Assembly: GCA_934663645.1 (NCBI GenBank)
Contig: CAKUKR010000041.1
Coordinates: 1 to 19,366, forward strand
DNA from: an uncultured Muribaculaceae bacterium
GTDB lineage: Bacteria; Bacteroidota; Bacteroidia; Bacteroidales; Muribaculaceae
DNA: 19,366 bases
Direction of reading: 5' to 3'
The position numbers and the translations under genes are program-made. The notes below the pieces were generated by a model, which searched no databases, was not told the origin of the DNA, and saw nothing but the letters and a program-made list of their open reading frames with translations. Below, one piece after another: positions 8,158 to 16,400 of the stretch (position 1 is its first letter; each line of letters begins with the position of its first letter).

Positions 8158-9045
8158 ATGAAAAAGATCTTTGCATTCATCGGGCTGGGCGCGCTTCTTC
8201 TCGCCTCTGCCTGCGGCAACAAGAACGGTGGACAGGTTGACTCCGACTCCATGCGTTTCGCTGACCTCACCTCTGAATACAACGAGGCTACTTCTTTCAA
8301 TGACTCTCTGATGCTCCTCATGGGCGACATATACACTGGTCTCGACTCAATCAACGCACAGGAGGGGCTGCTCTACAGCCAGGGCGGCGACAATGTGGAC
8401 CGCCGTGCCGAAGTGCGCCAGAACCTCGAGAACATCCGCGCTCGCCTCAACGCCAACCGCCGTCTCCTCGCCGACATGGAGGCCAAGCTGAACAGCTCAA
8501 ACAACAAGAACGCTGTCCTGACGAAGACTATCTCGCAGCTCAAGGCTCACATCGAGCAGCAGGACCAGAAGATCGCCCGCCTCGAGGCTGACCTCTCCAA
8601 GACCAAGGGCGAACTCGAAGCCGCCCACGGCGAAATCTCCAACCTTAACACCCAGGTGGCTGAGACTCAGGAGCAAGTGAAGGTGGAAACTGCCGCCAAG
8701 GAACAGGCTCAGCAGCAAGCTATCGAAGCCGAAAACGAGGCTAACCGCGTATACTACTGCATCGGAACCAACAAGGAGCTGAAGAAGAACGGCCTGCTCC
8801 AGAAGAAATTCCTCGGCGCAACCAAGGTTATGCAAGGCAACTTCAACTCAAGCTACTTCACCAAGGCCGACAAGCGCAGTCTCACCACTATCCCCACTGG
8901 CGGCAAGAAGGTGAAAATCTGGTCAAACAACCCCGCCGGGTCTTACCAGATTGTTGACAACGCCGACGGCACGAAGACCATCAAGATTACCAACCCGTCT
9001 CAGTTCTGGGGGCGTACTCCTTACCTGATCATCCAGATCAACTGA
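8158..9045 (+). CDS. Coiled-coil lipoprotein, Cbp1 adhesin-like
   Basis: A 295-aa predicted lipoprotein. The signal peptide ends in the lipobox LASAC with Cys19 as lipidation site, followed by GNKNGG. Residues about 88-195 form a long coiled coil (LEADLSKTKGELEAAHGEIS and neighbours), rich in Glu, Gln, Lys and Ala. The C-terminal ~100 residues form a separate domain with VYYCIGTNKELKKNGLLQKK, SYFTKADKR and NPSQFWGRTPYLIIQ. This architecture matches what I know as the Cbp1 family of Bacteroidales collagen-binding lipoproteins; collagen binding is not shown by the sequence. Codons are strongly biased (AAC, AAG, ATC, CGC), unlike the dacB group upstream, which suggests high expression. It sits 54 bp after rsmI; I found no convincing promoter there. 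A strong terminator follows its stop. Confidence 0.72.
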   Translation: MKKIFAFIGLGALLLASACGNKNGGQVDSDSMRFADLTSEYNEATSFNDSLMLLMGDIYTGLDSINAQEGLLYSQGGDNVDRRAEVRQNLENIRARLNANRRLLADMEAKLNSSNNKNAVLTKTISQLKAHIEQQDQKIARLEADLSKTKGELEAAHGEISNLNTQVAETQEQVKVETAAKEQAQQQAIEAENEANRVYYCIGTNKELKKNGLLQKKFLGATKVMQGNFNSSYFTKADKRSLTTIPTGGKKVKIWSNNPAGSYQIVDNADGTKTIKITNPSQFWGRTPYLIIQIN

Positions 9046-9065
9046 TGACATATTATCAACCATGA

Positions 9066-9109
9066 CAAGTGGGGAATGGGGACACGTCCCTTTCCCCACT
9101 TGCTTTTTT
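9066..9109 (+). terminator. Intrinsic terminator after the coiled-coil lipoprotein gene
   Basis: Inverted arms CAAGTGGGGAA (9066-9076) and TTCCCCACTTG (9092-9102), extended by GGGAC/GTCCC inside with a small bulge, then C and six Ts (9104-9109). The U-run ends only 11 bases before the GH13 start codon. Confidence 0.85.
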
Positions 9110-9120
9110 GTATATGCGAA

Positions 9121-10995
9121 ATGATGCGATACCTCTTTCCCATACTGTTCTCCTCCGCAGTCATGCCGGCCTTTGCCGCCGGGTTCACCGTTGACCGCAT
9201 AGACCCTCCGCATTGGTGGGTCGGCATGAAGGACTCCTCATTGCAGCTGCAGGTGCACGGCCGGGATGTCCGGCTGTCGGATTTCACAGTTGACTTTCCG
9301 GGCGTGGCTGTCGATAGCGTCGTCCGCCTCGACGGCTCGCCAGACTGGCAGTACGTGTACTTGCGCATATCGCCTGAGGCCAAACCCGGCACACTCACCT
9401 TGCAGTGGAAAGAGGGTCGCAAAAAAGTGTCGCGCAGCTATGAGCTGCGGCCTCGCACGCGAAAGGAAGGCGCAGCCGGTTTCTCTGCTGCCGACGTGCT
9501 TTATATGGTAATGCCCGACCGGTTTGCCGACGGCGATACCGCAAACAACCGCATCGCTGATATGCGCTATCCTGTCGGAGCAGACCGCGCCGACCTGAAT
9601 GTGCGCCACGGCGGCGACCTTAAGGGCATCCGTGACCGCATATCATATCTCGACTCGCTCGGCATCACCGCCGTTTGGCTCAACCCCGTCCTTGAAAATG
9701 ATCTGCCCGGAGGCTCGTATCACGGCTATGCTACGACCGACTATTACCGCGTAGACCGCCGTTTCGGCTCAAATGCCGATTATGCTGCACTCGTCGCAGA
9801 CTTGCACGCGCATGGCATCAAAACGGTCATGGACATGATTTTCAACCATTGCGGCATAGCGCATCCCTGGGTCGATAACCCTCCCTCGCGTGACTGGTTC
9901 AACTTCCCAGACACATTGGTGCAGACCAACTACCGTCTCAGCACCGTGACCGATACGTATGCTTCTGACTATGACCGCAAGGTGACGACTGACGGCTGTT
10001 TCGTGCGCGAGATGCCAGACCTGAACCAGCGCAACCCCCATCTGATGAAATACCTGTCGCAGAACAGTATTTGGTGGATTGAGGAGGTAGGCATCGACGG
10101 CATACGCATGGACACTTACCCCTACGCCGACTACCGCAAAATGGGGGAGTGGGTCGATTGTGTCCTCGCTGAATACCCCGGTTTCAACATCGTCGGCGAG
10201 TGCTGGTTTGCAGAACCGGCCGGCGTAGCCTCATGGCAGAAAGCCTCATCTCTTGCCCGCAGCGGCTTCGCTGACACCAACCTCCCGACGGTCATGGACT
10301 TCCCATTCATGATTCTCAACCGCGACATGGCTCCGTACCGCGAAAATACCGACCCTTGGAACGGGCTGAACAAGGTCTATGACCACCTCGCCCTTGACTA
10401 CATTTACCCTGACCCTATGCGCGTGATGCGTTTCCTCGACAACCATGACACGGAGAGGTATATACTGCAAGTTCCCGACAGCCTTGCGCAGTGGAAGCAG
10501 GGTGTCGCCCTGTTGCTCACCGTACCCGGAATACCCCAGCTGTATTACGGCACAGAATTGCTCATGGCCGGCGACCGCCGCCCAGGCGACGGCAATGTCC
10601 GCCGCGACATGCCGGGCGGTTTCCCTGGTGATACGGTGGATGCCTTCACTCGCGAGGGGAGAACGCCGTTGCAGAACGAGGCTTTCGACTTCATCTCCGC
10701 CATTTGCCGCTGGCGCAAGACAAACGCCGCCGTCAGCGGAGGCAAGATGACGCACTTCATGCCCTCCAACGGTCTCTACCTGTTCCGCCGCACCGGCGGC
10801 GGTGACACGTTTGTCGTCGCCATGAACGGCACTGACGCTCCGCTCGAAGTGGATATGCACCGCTATGCCGAGGTGATACCCCCTGACTCGCAATGGCGCG
10901 ACGTGCTGACAGGCAGAACAGTGGAACTGATGACCGGTGATTTCATGTATACATTCGCACCGCGCGAAATAATGATATTAGAACCAGCAGAATGA
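9121..10995 (+). CDS. GH13 alpha-glucan hydrolase, SusA/neopullulanase-like
   Basis: A 624-aa secreted enzyme of the alpha-amylase family, close in length and layout to Bacteroides SusA (neopullulanase), which breaks maltooligosaccharides from starch or pullulan in the periplasm. The signal peptide (FPILFSSAVMPAFA) has an AFA cleavage site and no lipobox. An N-terminal beta domain (about 20-115) precedes the barrel. GH13 regions: DMIFNHCG (Asp238, His243), GIDGIRMDTYPYAD with nucleophile Asp331, IVGECWFAEP with acid/base Glu360, FLDNHDTER with Asp443; region V reads MPDLN, typical of the neopullulanase/oligosaccharidase side. A C-terminal beta domain ends the protein. The frame is open from an ATG at 9076, but that lies inside the upstream terminator stem; ATG 9121 (or 9124) starts the signal peptide. 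Overlaps the next gene by ATGA. Confidence 0.9.
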   Translation: MMRYLFPILFSSAVMPAFAAGFTVDRIDPPHWWVGMKDSSLQLQVHGRDVRLSDFTVDFPGVAVDSVVRLDGSPDWQYVYLRISPEAKPGTLTLQWKEGRKKVSRSYELRPRTRKEGAAGFSAADVLYMVMPDRFADGDTANNRIADMRYPVGADRADLNVRHGGDLKGIRDRISYLDSLGITAVWLNPVLENDLPGGSYHGYATTDYYRVDRRFGSNADYAALVADLHAHGIKTVMDMIFNHCGIAHPWVDNPPSRDWFNFPDTLVQTNYRLSTVTDTYASDYDRKVTTDGCFVREMPDLNQRNPHLMKYLSQNSIWWIEEVGIDGIRMDTYPYADYRKMGEWVDCVLAEYPGFNIVGECWFAEPAGVASWQKASSLARSGFADTNLPTVMDFPFMILNRDMAPYRENTDPWNGLNKVYDHLALDYIYPDPMRVMRFLDNHDTERYILQVPDSLAQWKQGVALLLTVPGIPQLYYGTELLMAGDRRPGDGNVRRDMPGGFPGDTVDAFTREGRTPLQNEAFDFISAICRWRKTNAAVSGGKMTHFMPSNGLYLFRRTGGGDTFVVAMNGTDAPLEVDMHRYAEVIPPDSQWRDVLTGRTVELMTGDFMYTFAPREIMILEPAE

Positions 10996-11504
10996 TAGGA
11001 AAAACGATTGTTGCAGCGGCTGCTTCTGCGTTGCTGCTCGTGGCTGTGGGCTGCAAGCCTACGGAAGCAAACTACAAGGCGGCGTATGAAGCTGCACAGG
11101 CTGGACGCAGCGCCCAGCCTGAATTTGAAGGCATGATACTCGAGGGCGGCCCGCAATGGCACAGGGTGGGGACGGACTCAGTCATGCTGTTGCGCCATTC
11201 CTTGGCGCGGCTTGAGGGGGACACCGCACGGCTGCGGCCGTTCAATGTCGCTGTCGGCGCATACGGCATGCTTACCAATGCCTCCGCCCATGCCGACCGG
11301 CTGCGAGAGGCCGGCTATGACAGCCGCGTCTTGCGCGACGGCGACCAAAAGTATTACACCATCGCAGCCCAGTTCGACTCCATACAGCCCACTGTGCCGT
11401 TCATCGACAAGTACATGAGGGAGCATCCGTCTGACATGTATGCCGGGCTTCCGCACCGTCCAGTAGTCGAGGTGCCGCTGGCGTGCCGGAACATTTCATA
11501 TTGA
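10992..11504 (+). CDS. SPOR-domain lipoprotein
   Basis: A 170-aa predicted lipoprotein with lipobox VAVGC (Cys21). Residues about 84-150 (FNVAVGAYGMLTNASAHADR, LREAGYDSRVLRDG, YYTIAAQFDS) fit the SPOR fold, which binds glycan strands of peptidoglycan lacking stem peptides; here it ends near PSDMYAGLPHRP. This suggests a periplasmic or outer-membrane-anchored protein touching the cell wall. The linker between lipid anchor and SPOR domain is short (about 60 residues). The start codon overlaps the GH13 stop (ATGA), so its translation is probably coupled to the glucan hydrolase, an unexpected pairing with no obvious functional link. SPOR assignment rests on pattern recognition of a low-conservation fold. 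Confidence 0.75.
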   Translation: MIGKTIVAAAASALLLVAVGCKPTEANYKAAYEAAQAGRSAQPEFEGMILEGGPQWHRVGTDSVMLLRHSLARLEGDTARLRPFNVAVGAYGMLTNASAHADRLREAGYDSRVLRDGDQKYYTIAAQFDSIQPTVPFIDKYMREHPSDMYAGLPHRPVVEVPLACRNISY

Positions 11505-11519
11505 CGAAAACAACAATAA

Positions 11520-11560
11520 GCAAAGGGCTGCAACCTGATATTTCAGGCGCAGCCCTTTGC
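11520..11560. terminator. Bidirectional terminator between convergent genes
   Basis: Perfect 12-bp arms GCAAAGGGCTGC (11520-11531) and GCAGCCCTTTGC (11549-11560) lie between the SPOR gene (plus) and the repeat-protein gene (minus). On the minus strand the stem is followed by a T-rich stretch (CTTATTGTTGTTTTC); on the plus strand the tail (TGTGTGTCGG) is weak, so it probably works best for the minus-strand gene. Confidence 0.75.
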
Positions 11561-11576
11561 TGTGTGTCGGGCGGAA

Positions 11577-12635
11577 TTACATTCCGTAAATCAAGTCTGT
11601 ATAGTAGCCGTAGCCCCCGTAATTGTTGACTGACGGGCCATATTGCAGCGTGATGTAGCCGGTGTTGTTGCCGCCCCACCATGTGGCTGTCAGGCTGCCC
11701 CCCGACTGCGTGACGCTGATCGGACTGCCGTACAACTGGCAGAGCTGAGCGTATGCTGCACGGTAGCGGTAGTCAGTGTTGACGGTGCTGCCGTACTGGA
11801 AGCGCACGCAGTTCATCCCCGAGGAGGTGTAGTATACCGTTGCTTCCGGCCAGACGATGCCGCATTGCGACACATTCGTCAGGAAGATGGCGTTGTCAAT
11901 TGCACTTGTTACTGCATATCCGGCATCGATGAGCGTCGTGATGCCGTAGTCTATCAGGCTGCCGAACGTGAGTCCTAGAATGCCCGAAATCGTAGGCAGC
12001 GGGCCGTGGTATCCGTATCCGTAGCGAGGAGGGCGCGGCGGTGGCGGCGGCAGCGGACGCTCGGGACGCGGGTGGTGCGGCGGACGGTAGTCGTGGTGGT
12101 GCGGAGGTGGAGGGGCAACGCTCGGTCTGCCTCCGGGGCGCGGTGCGCTTCCGCCGTGGCCGTAGTCTCCTTTTGGCGGACGGCCGTGGTTGCCTCCATT
12201 ATGCTTCGGGTCTCCCTTAGGCGGACGGCCGTGGTTGTCATTAGGCCTGCCATGCTTTCCGCCGTTGCGGTTGTCATTCGGACGGTAGTTGCCGTTGTTG
12301 GGTCTGCCGTTGTTCGGTCGGTTGTTGCCGCCGTGTCGTCCCCCGTTGTCGTTGCGGTTTCTATTGTCATTCCGGTTGCGGTTGTCATTCCGGTTGCGGT
12401 TATCGTTGCGGTTATTGTTATGGTTGCCGCCAGCGCGGTTGCCGCCGACAGTCCGTGTGCCAGAGCCGCGAGTGTTAGAGGACCGTTCTCCGCCCCCTCG
12501 TTTTTCTGTCGATGTGCGGTGATGGCCACCCCCGTTCCTTTGGGGTTCGCCTGCTTCGCTGCCTATTGCCACAGGGCTTGCTGTCATGCCGAGGCAGAGC
12601 AGAAATAGCCATACGTATTGTCTCATCGTTCTCAT
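11577..12635 (-). CDS. Secreted Asn/Arg/Gly/His/Pro-rich repeat protein with unknown C-terminal domain
   Basis: A 352-aa protein I cannot assign to a named family. Residues 1-25 (MRTMRQYVWLFLLCLGMTAS onward) are a signal peptide. About 26-215 is low complexity: four NRNRND-like hexapeptides, RPNNG repeats, two copies of HGRPPKGD, then a Pro/His block (PPPPHHHDYRPPHHPRPERP, then PPPPPRPP). It is strongly basic. The last ~135 residues look folded: ISGILGLTFGSLIDYGITTL, a segment with two cysteines (SQCGIVWPEA, GMNCVRFQYG), AQLCQLYGSP and TATWWGGNNTGYITLQYG. The His/Pro block could bind metal or cell-wall polymers; that is speculation. Start: the frame opens at a GTG (12662), but ATG 12635 (or 12626) directly begins the signal peptide. 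No clear promoter of the TAnnTTTG type was found upstream. Confidence 0.8.
   Translation of the reverse strand: MRTMRQYVWLFLLCLGMTASPVAIGSEAGEPQRNGGGHHRTSTEKRGGGERSSNTRGSGTRTVGGNRAGGNHNNNRNDNRNRNDNRNRNDNRNRNDNGGRHGGNNRPNNGRPNNGNYRPNDNRNGGKHGRPNDNHGRPPKGDPKHNGGNHGRPPKGDYGHGGSAPRPGGRPSVAPPPPHHHDYRPPHHPRPERPLPPPPPRPPRYGYGYHGPLPTISGILGLTFGSLIDYGITTLIDAGYAVTSAIDNAIFLTNVSQCGIVWPEATVYYTSSGMNCVRFQYGSTVNTDYRYRAAYAQLCQLYGSPISVTQSGGSLTATWWGGNNTGYITLQYGPSVNNYGGYGYYTDLIYGM
12166..12237. repeat. Two 27-bp direct repeat copies, 45-bp period, inside the repeat-protein gene
   Basis: Copies at 12166-12192 and 12211-12237 share GGCGGACGGCCGTGGTTG exactly and differ at only a few bases before it. They encode the two HGRPPKGD segments of the secreted protein on the minus strand. 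Confidence 0.8.
12348..12419. repeat. 18-bp tandem repeat, four copies, inside the repeat-protein gene
   Basis: Four contiguous 18-bp units: 12348-12365, 12366-12383, 12384-12401 and 12402-12419. The two middle units are identical (GTCATTCCGGTTGCGGTT on the plus strand); the outer two are diverged. They encode the NRNRND hexapeptide on the minus strand, so unit gain or loss keeps the reading frame. Confidence 0.85.
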
Positions 12636-13454
12636 AGTTGTAACGTTTTTCTTATCTGACACCCTTGTCGCTGCATTAGTTTAATTGCGTATTGATTTTC
12701 GCGCTCGACGCTTTCACGTGCGAGCATTGGCAGCTTAAATCTGCGCATATTATTATGTGCCGACGAGACCGCTTGGGGCTTGAATGTTAACGCGGAACGG
12801 CAGGATTAACTTAAATCCAGCCGCCTCGTTTGCATTTCGTCTCGGAAGGGGAGTATCCGTAGTTTGAAAACGGATTGCGGTGCCTGTAGATAACTTTTCG
12901 TTTGTGGATAAATGAAAGTGCTGTGTGGCGTAATGCCGTTGGATGTGCCTGTCTGTGGCCGTAGGGCGCGGCATGGAGTGGCAAAATGCCGCTGCTGCCA
13001 GAGACGCAACTTGTGGTGGAAGAACTGGCTGGGCTGTGTGTCAGATGATTTTCTGTGTTAAACTGGAATTTTAGTATTGGCAAGTAGAGTAAAAATGCTA
13101 AATTTGCGATGTCTTACCGTATTTCGCGATGTCGGCAAGGCGTTGTCGCGGGGGATGCCCCGTGGCAGAAAGAGAACTTTTGCATCTGGATGGCAGCCGA
13201 TAGGGTCATAGCTTTGATAACCTATCTATACCATTGGAAAACAATCTGTTGAGATGTGTGGAAGCGCATTTGCCGCTCTTCGATTCGCATGAATTGTTTT
13301 TTCTGTCTGACCTAACATGTTCGGGCTTGGCCGTCGGCGTATCAGGATGTGGAAACTGCAGGTCGCGATGCTTGCCGCAAGTGGCGGATGAGCGTCCGAT
13401 TTGCCATAAGTGTTTGATATAAAACCAAATAACAATATCTAAACAACTGTAAGT
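12636..13454. other. 819-bp intergenic region with the susC leader
   Basis: No convincing gene on either strand; the open frames here lack ATG starts in good context and use codons unlike the neighbours. It contains a promoter candidate (13077-13106), a near-duplicate motif ATTTGCGATGTC (13102-13113) and ATTTCGCGATGTC (13121-13133), a GC hairpin around 13147-13162, and a second hairpin with arms GATAGG (13199-13204) and CCTATC (13221-13226). The last 35 bases before susC are A-rich, the usual Bacteroidota leader without a Shine-Dalgarno site. I see nothing recognisable in 12636-13070. Confidence 0.6.
13077..13106 (+). promoter_or_regulatory. Candidate susC promoter with long leader
   Basis: TAAATTTG (13099-13106) is a perfect -7 box and TTG (13077-13079) lies 19 bp upstream. 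Predicted start near 13113, so the susC transcript would carry a leader of about 340 nt. No better match was found closer to the start codon. Confidence 0.5.
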
Positions 13455-16400
13455 ATGAGAAAACTGTTTTTACTTTTGGTGGCAGTGTTAGCATGCAGTT
13501 GGTCGATGCCCGCTCTGGCGCGCACGATCACCGGCAGCGTGCTTGATGCAGCCAACAATGACCCCCTCATCGGCGCGACTATCATGCCCGTCGGTGGCGG
13601 ACAAGGCACTGATGCCGACTTCGACGGTAACTTCACACTTAACATTCCCGACAATGTGAAGCAGATTACCTTCTCGTATGTAGGCTACAAGTCCAAAACC
13701 CTTCCCGTACAGAGTGAGATGCACGTTTATCTGGAGTCTTCAGTGACTTCTCTCGATGACGTGGTCGTTATCGCCTACGGTACCGGCACAAAGGAATCTC
13801 TTACCGGTTCTGTCGCTGTCGTTGACTCCAAGGCTATCGAGGACCGCCCCGTGACCTCTGTCACTCAGGCTCTCGAGGGTAACGCTCCTGGTGTGCAGGT
13901 GAACAACTCAACTGGCCAGCCGGGTTCTTCCCCCTCTATCCGTATCCGTGGTTTCAACTCGTTCAGCTCTTCTGCACAGAGTCCTCTTTATGTAGTGGAC
14001 GGTATCGTTTACCAGGGCGACATCGCGGACATCAACCCCGCAGACATCGAGTCTATGTCAGTCCTCAAGGATGCCGCTTCCTGCGCACTCTACGGTAACC
14101 GTGGTGCAAACGGTGTCATCCTGATCAACACCAAGCGTGCCAAAGGACAGGGCAAGGTTGACGTTACTCTCCAGGTTCGTCAGGGTATGTACACCCGCGG
14201 TCTTCCCGAGTATGACACTCTCGATGCCAACCAGTGGATGGAAACAGCTCTCCAGGGCTGGGCTCGCGGTCGCCAGACTGCAGGCGCTCCCGGCACTTAC
14301 GATGAGATCCTTGCTTCTTCCGCAGCTGCCTTCATCGGCGGTTTCGTCAATGGTACAAACATCTACGGCGGCGACCCCTCTACTGTATTTGACGCTACCG
14401 GCAAGCTGACTCGTAACGTACTCCCCGGTTACACCGACCTCGACTGGTGGGACGCTATCTCACGCACCGGCCACCGTCAGGAGTACAATGTCAACGCTAC
14501 CGGCGCTACCGAGAAGTTTGACGCTTTCGCCTCTGTCGGCTACCTGAAGGAAAACGGCTATATGCTCCAGACTGACTTCGAGCGTTTCAACGGCCGTTTC
14601 GTGGCTAACTACAACCCCGTTTCATTCCTCAAGATTGGCGCAGACCTTTCTGCAAGCTACAGCGAGTCTGACCAGGGTACTGCTGACCCCGACAACCTGA
14701 ACACTACGACCAACCCGTTCCTCACAATGTTCTACGCTCCTATCCAGTCTTACTATCAGCATGACGCTGAGGGCGCAATCGTATACGGCGCAGACGGACA
14801 GCCTGTATGGAACACTGACGGCATGAACAAGGGCGACAACATCGCATGGCTGATGCGCCTCAACTCTTCAACCTACAAGAACAGCTCTATCAACGGCTCT
14901 CTTTATGGTACTGCTATCCTCCCCTACGGATTTGAACTGACCGTACGCGGCAGCATGATGCGTTCCTTCCTCAGCGGCAAGGACTATTCTAACCGCATCA
15001 TCGGTGCACAGCAGGGCACCGGCGGTATGGACCTCAGCCATCAGAACGTGGGTTCTCACACTTTCATGCAGACTCTTAACTGGAGTCGCGAGTACGGCCT
15101 GCACCACATCGACGTGATGCTCGACCACGAGAACTACCAGTATGGCTACAACTCATACTTCCTCCGCAAGAGCGGCCAGCTCATCGACGGCAACTACTCT
15201 ATGAACAACTTCCAGAACCTCGACGCTGACAGCGAGGCTCAGGCTGAAATCCGCACCGAGTCTTACCTCGGCCGCGCTCGTTACAACTTCGACCAGAAAT
15301 ACTTCGCAGAGTTCTCTCTCCGCCGCGACGGTACTTCCCGCTTTGCCAAGGACAACCGTTGGGGTACATTCTGGTCTGTTGGTGCAAGCTGGATTCTCAC
15401 CAAGGAGAAATTCCTCCACAATGTTGAGTGGCTCAACTACTTGAAGCTCCGTCTCGCTTACGGTTCTGTAGGTAACGACGCTGCCGCTTCTGCATACTCT
15501 TACCTGACTCTCTACTCTCCCTGGTTCACTTACGAGGGCATCGGTACTATGTACCCTGGCTCTATCGGCACTTCCGACCTGAAGTGGGAGTCTACCAAGA
15601 CACTCGATATCGCATTGGAAGGTAGCCTCTTCAATGACCGCTTCAACTTCACAATCGGTTACTTCGACAAGCGCAACGCCGACCTGCTCTACAGCCGCAC
15701 TCTTCCCTTCTCCCAGGGTACTGTCGGCAACAGCGGTCTGCTCCCCTCTGTAATGCAGAACATCGGTACTATGTCAAACCGCGGTTGGGAACTCCAGTTC
15801 GGCGTTGACATTATCCGCAATGCTGACTTCCGTTGGAACTTCAACATCGACGCTTCGTTCATCAAGAACAAGATCATCAAGCTCCCGGACAACCAGGACA
15901 TCGTGGGCCAGGCTCTCTTCCAGGGCAAGTCCCTCTACGAGAAGTTCACTTACGACTGGGCTGGTGTTGACCAGCGCACTGGTAACTCTCTGTACTACAT
16001 GCACCCGGATTCGCCCGAGTACTACAAGTATGACGAGAACGGCAACCAGTACTACGACGAGCAGCTCTGGATGAACAACCTTGCAGCTGCAAGCAAGAGC
16101 GGCAACCTCTTCGTTGACGAGAACGGCAACTACCTGACTGACCGTGCCACTACATACGCTAAGCGTGTCATCAAGGGTTCTGCACTTCCCACAGTGTTCG
16201 GTTCTTTCAGCACCAACTTCTCATGGAAGGGCATCAACCTCGGCCTTCTCTTCACTTACAGCCTCGGCGGCAAGACTTACAACGGCAACTACGCTTCTCT
16301 GATGGGTATCAGCGCACAGAGCCCCGGCGCCCTCCACAAGGACATCCTCAACTCTTGGACTAAGGACCCCGTAACCGGAAATACTAATCCTGTCGCTAAT

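Noticed and set aside
12636..12662. GTG start giving the repeat protein nine extra residues (MSDKKNVTT)
   Set aside because: The ATG at 12635 directly begins a good signal peptide; the extension would put a charged segment in front of it.
12753..13083. Overlapping minus-strand frames of 70-90 codons in the intergenic region
   Set aside because: Three frames overlap each other, none has a signal peptide, motif or typical codon use; likely random open frames.
13234..13422. 62-codon frame just before susC with a CxxC...CxxC pattern (CGNC, CHKC), possibly a zinc-ribbon leader peptide
   Set aside because: It needs a TTG start, uses codons rare in the neighbouring genes (AGA, AGG, CGA, CTA, TTG) and has no homologue I recognise. 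Probably chance within the leader.
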